A stretch of 64,000 nt of DNA, taken from the NCBI RefSeq assembly GCF_900240405.1, contig NZ_OEQK01000003.1, positions 186,001-250,000 on the forward strand, given 5' to 3'. The stretch comes from Salirhabdus sp. Marseille-P4669. Its GTDB lineage: Bacteria; Bacillota; Bacilli; Bacillales; Alkalibacillaceae. The notes below the pieces were generated by a model, which was not told the DNA's origin, did not search any database, and was given only the letters and a program-made list of their open reading frames with translations. How positions within the stretch are numbered: position 1 is the stretch's first letter; each line of letters opens with the position of its first letter. The position numbers and the translations under genes are program-made. Shown here piece after piece: positions 63,831 through 64,000 of the stretch.

Positions 63831-64000
63831 TTTTTTTGCACCACCTTTGCTAGAGATTTTATCGCATTTAGCAAATAGGTTAACATGAACAGGAATGCTC
63901 CAATCATTGCGAAAATAATAAAGATATAAAGTGGCCACCCTAAATAGCCTGTCGTTTCATTGTTTGTATGAACTCTCAAGGTATATTCATAAAGCTGCCA
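63827..64000 (-). CDS. TRAP transporter small permease (DctQ-type), C-terminal fragment
   Basis: 57 residues up to the window edge, continuing beyond 64000. One membrane segment GWPLYIFIIFAMIGAFLFMLTYLL and a cytosolic tail, as expected of the DctQ C-terminus. It overlaps the DctM gene by 4 bases (GTGA). A substrate-binding DctP gene probably lies further upstream. Confidence 0.85.
   Translation of the reverse strand, partial: WQLYEYTLRVHTNNETTGYLGWPLYIFIIFAMIGAFLFMLTYLLNAIKSLAKVVQKK

Overview
The window looks like chromosomal DNA of a spore-forming, low-GC Bacillaceae bacterium, of the Oceanobacillus/Virgibacillus/Ornithinibacillus kind (inferred from gene content, not proven). The evidence is strong AGGAGG-type ribosome binding sites, A/T-rich intergenic DNA, an S-box (SAM-I) leader, a gerA-gerB-gerC germinant-receptor operon, and YteA, Spo0M and YjcZ-type sporulation proteins. 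I saw no rRNA, tRNA, IS transposase or CRISPR array. The sequence is ordinary chromosome with several accessory islands.

Layout. 1-6.1 kb: partial O-acetylhomoserine sulfhydrylase with SAM riboswitch, YteA, class D sortase, Spo0M, DUF1028 protein, a zinc-ribbon microprotein, a secreted ferritin-like protein and a CDGSH protein. 6.1-15.2 kb: SulP anion transporter with a long leader, HAD-IIIA phosphatase, SIMPL and VanW proteins, an ECF sigma factor with its probable anti-sigma partner, ZIP transporter, MsrA, a WrbA-like flavoprotein and a deoxyribosyltransferase-like protein. 15.4-21.4 kb: Mn-catalase, a siderophore-uptake pair (fused permease plus lipoprotein) with Fur-like boxes, and an amino-acid ABC pair; neither ABC pair has an ATPase beside it. 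21.4-29.4 kb: patatin, HAD phosphatase, lipoprotein nuclease, MBL hydrolase, M23 peptidase and YyaL-like protein. 29.6-35.9 kb: a minus-strand signalling cassette of REC-GGDEF-EAL-LuxR protein, giant hybrid histidine kinase and CheR. 36-46.9 kb: acyl-ACP thioesterase, small metabolic enzymes, GTP cyclohydrolase II and a DUF3231/YjcZ cluster. 48-50.3 kb: a complete amino-acid ABC transporter. 50.4-52.2 kb: a TraB lipoprotein flanked by micro-ORFs. 52.2-56.5 kb: amidase, and a DHA2 exporter divergent from a TetR regulator. 56.7-60.4 kb: gerABC. 60.5-64 kb: Rieske dioxygenase alpha/beta and a TRAP transporter cut by the window edge.

The most unusual content is non-genic. Two ~255-bp elements (about 22925-23180 and 47048-47310) each contain twelve degenerate copies of a short core (consensus near ACTCGTC/ATTCGTC/ACGCGTC) spaced 19-21 bp, about two helical turns, with almost the same series of spacings in both. 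Both end in an ACAAGCC...GGCTTGT hairpin and lie between convergent genes. Two shorter relatives (12.6 and 29.5 kb) keep mainly the hairpin. A second unusual locus (51.9-52.2 kb) is a run of four coupled micro-ORFs (13-18 codons), at least three with clear ribosome binding sites, ending in a terminator; a related micro-ORF lies at 50.45 kb. Two further interspersed repeat families also sit at gene ends: one bounded by GGGACAAAA-type inverted ends, one an AAAATCCAAA terminator type.
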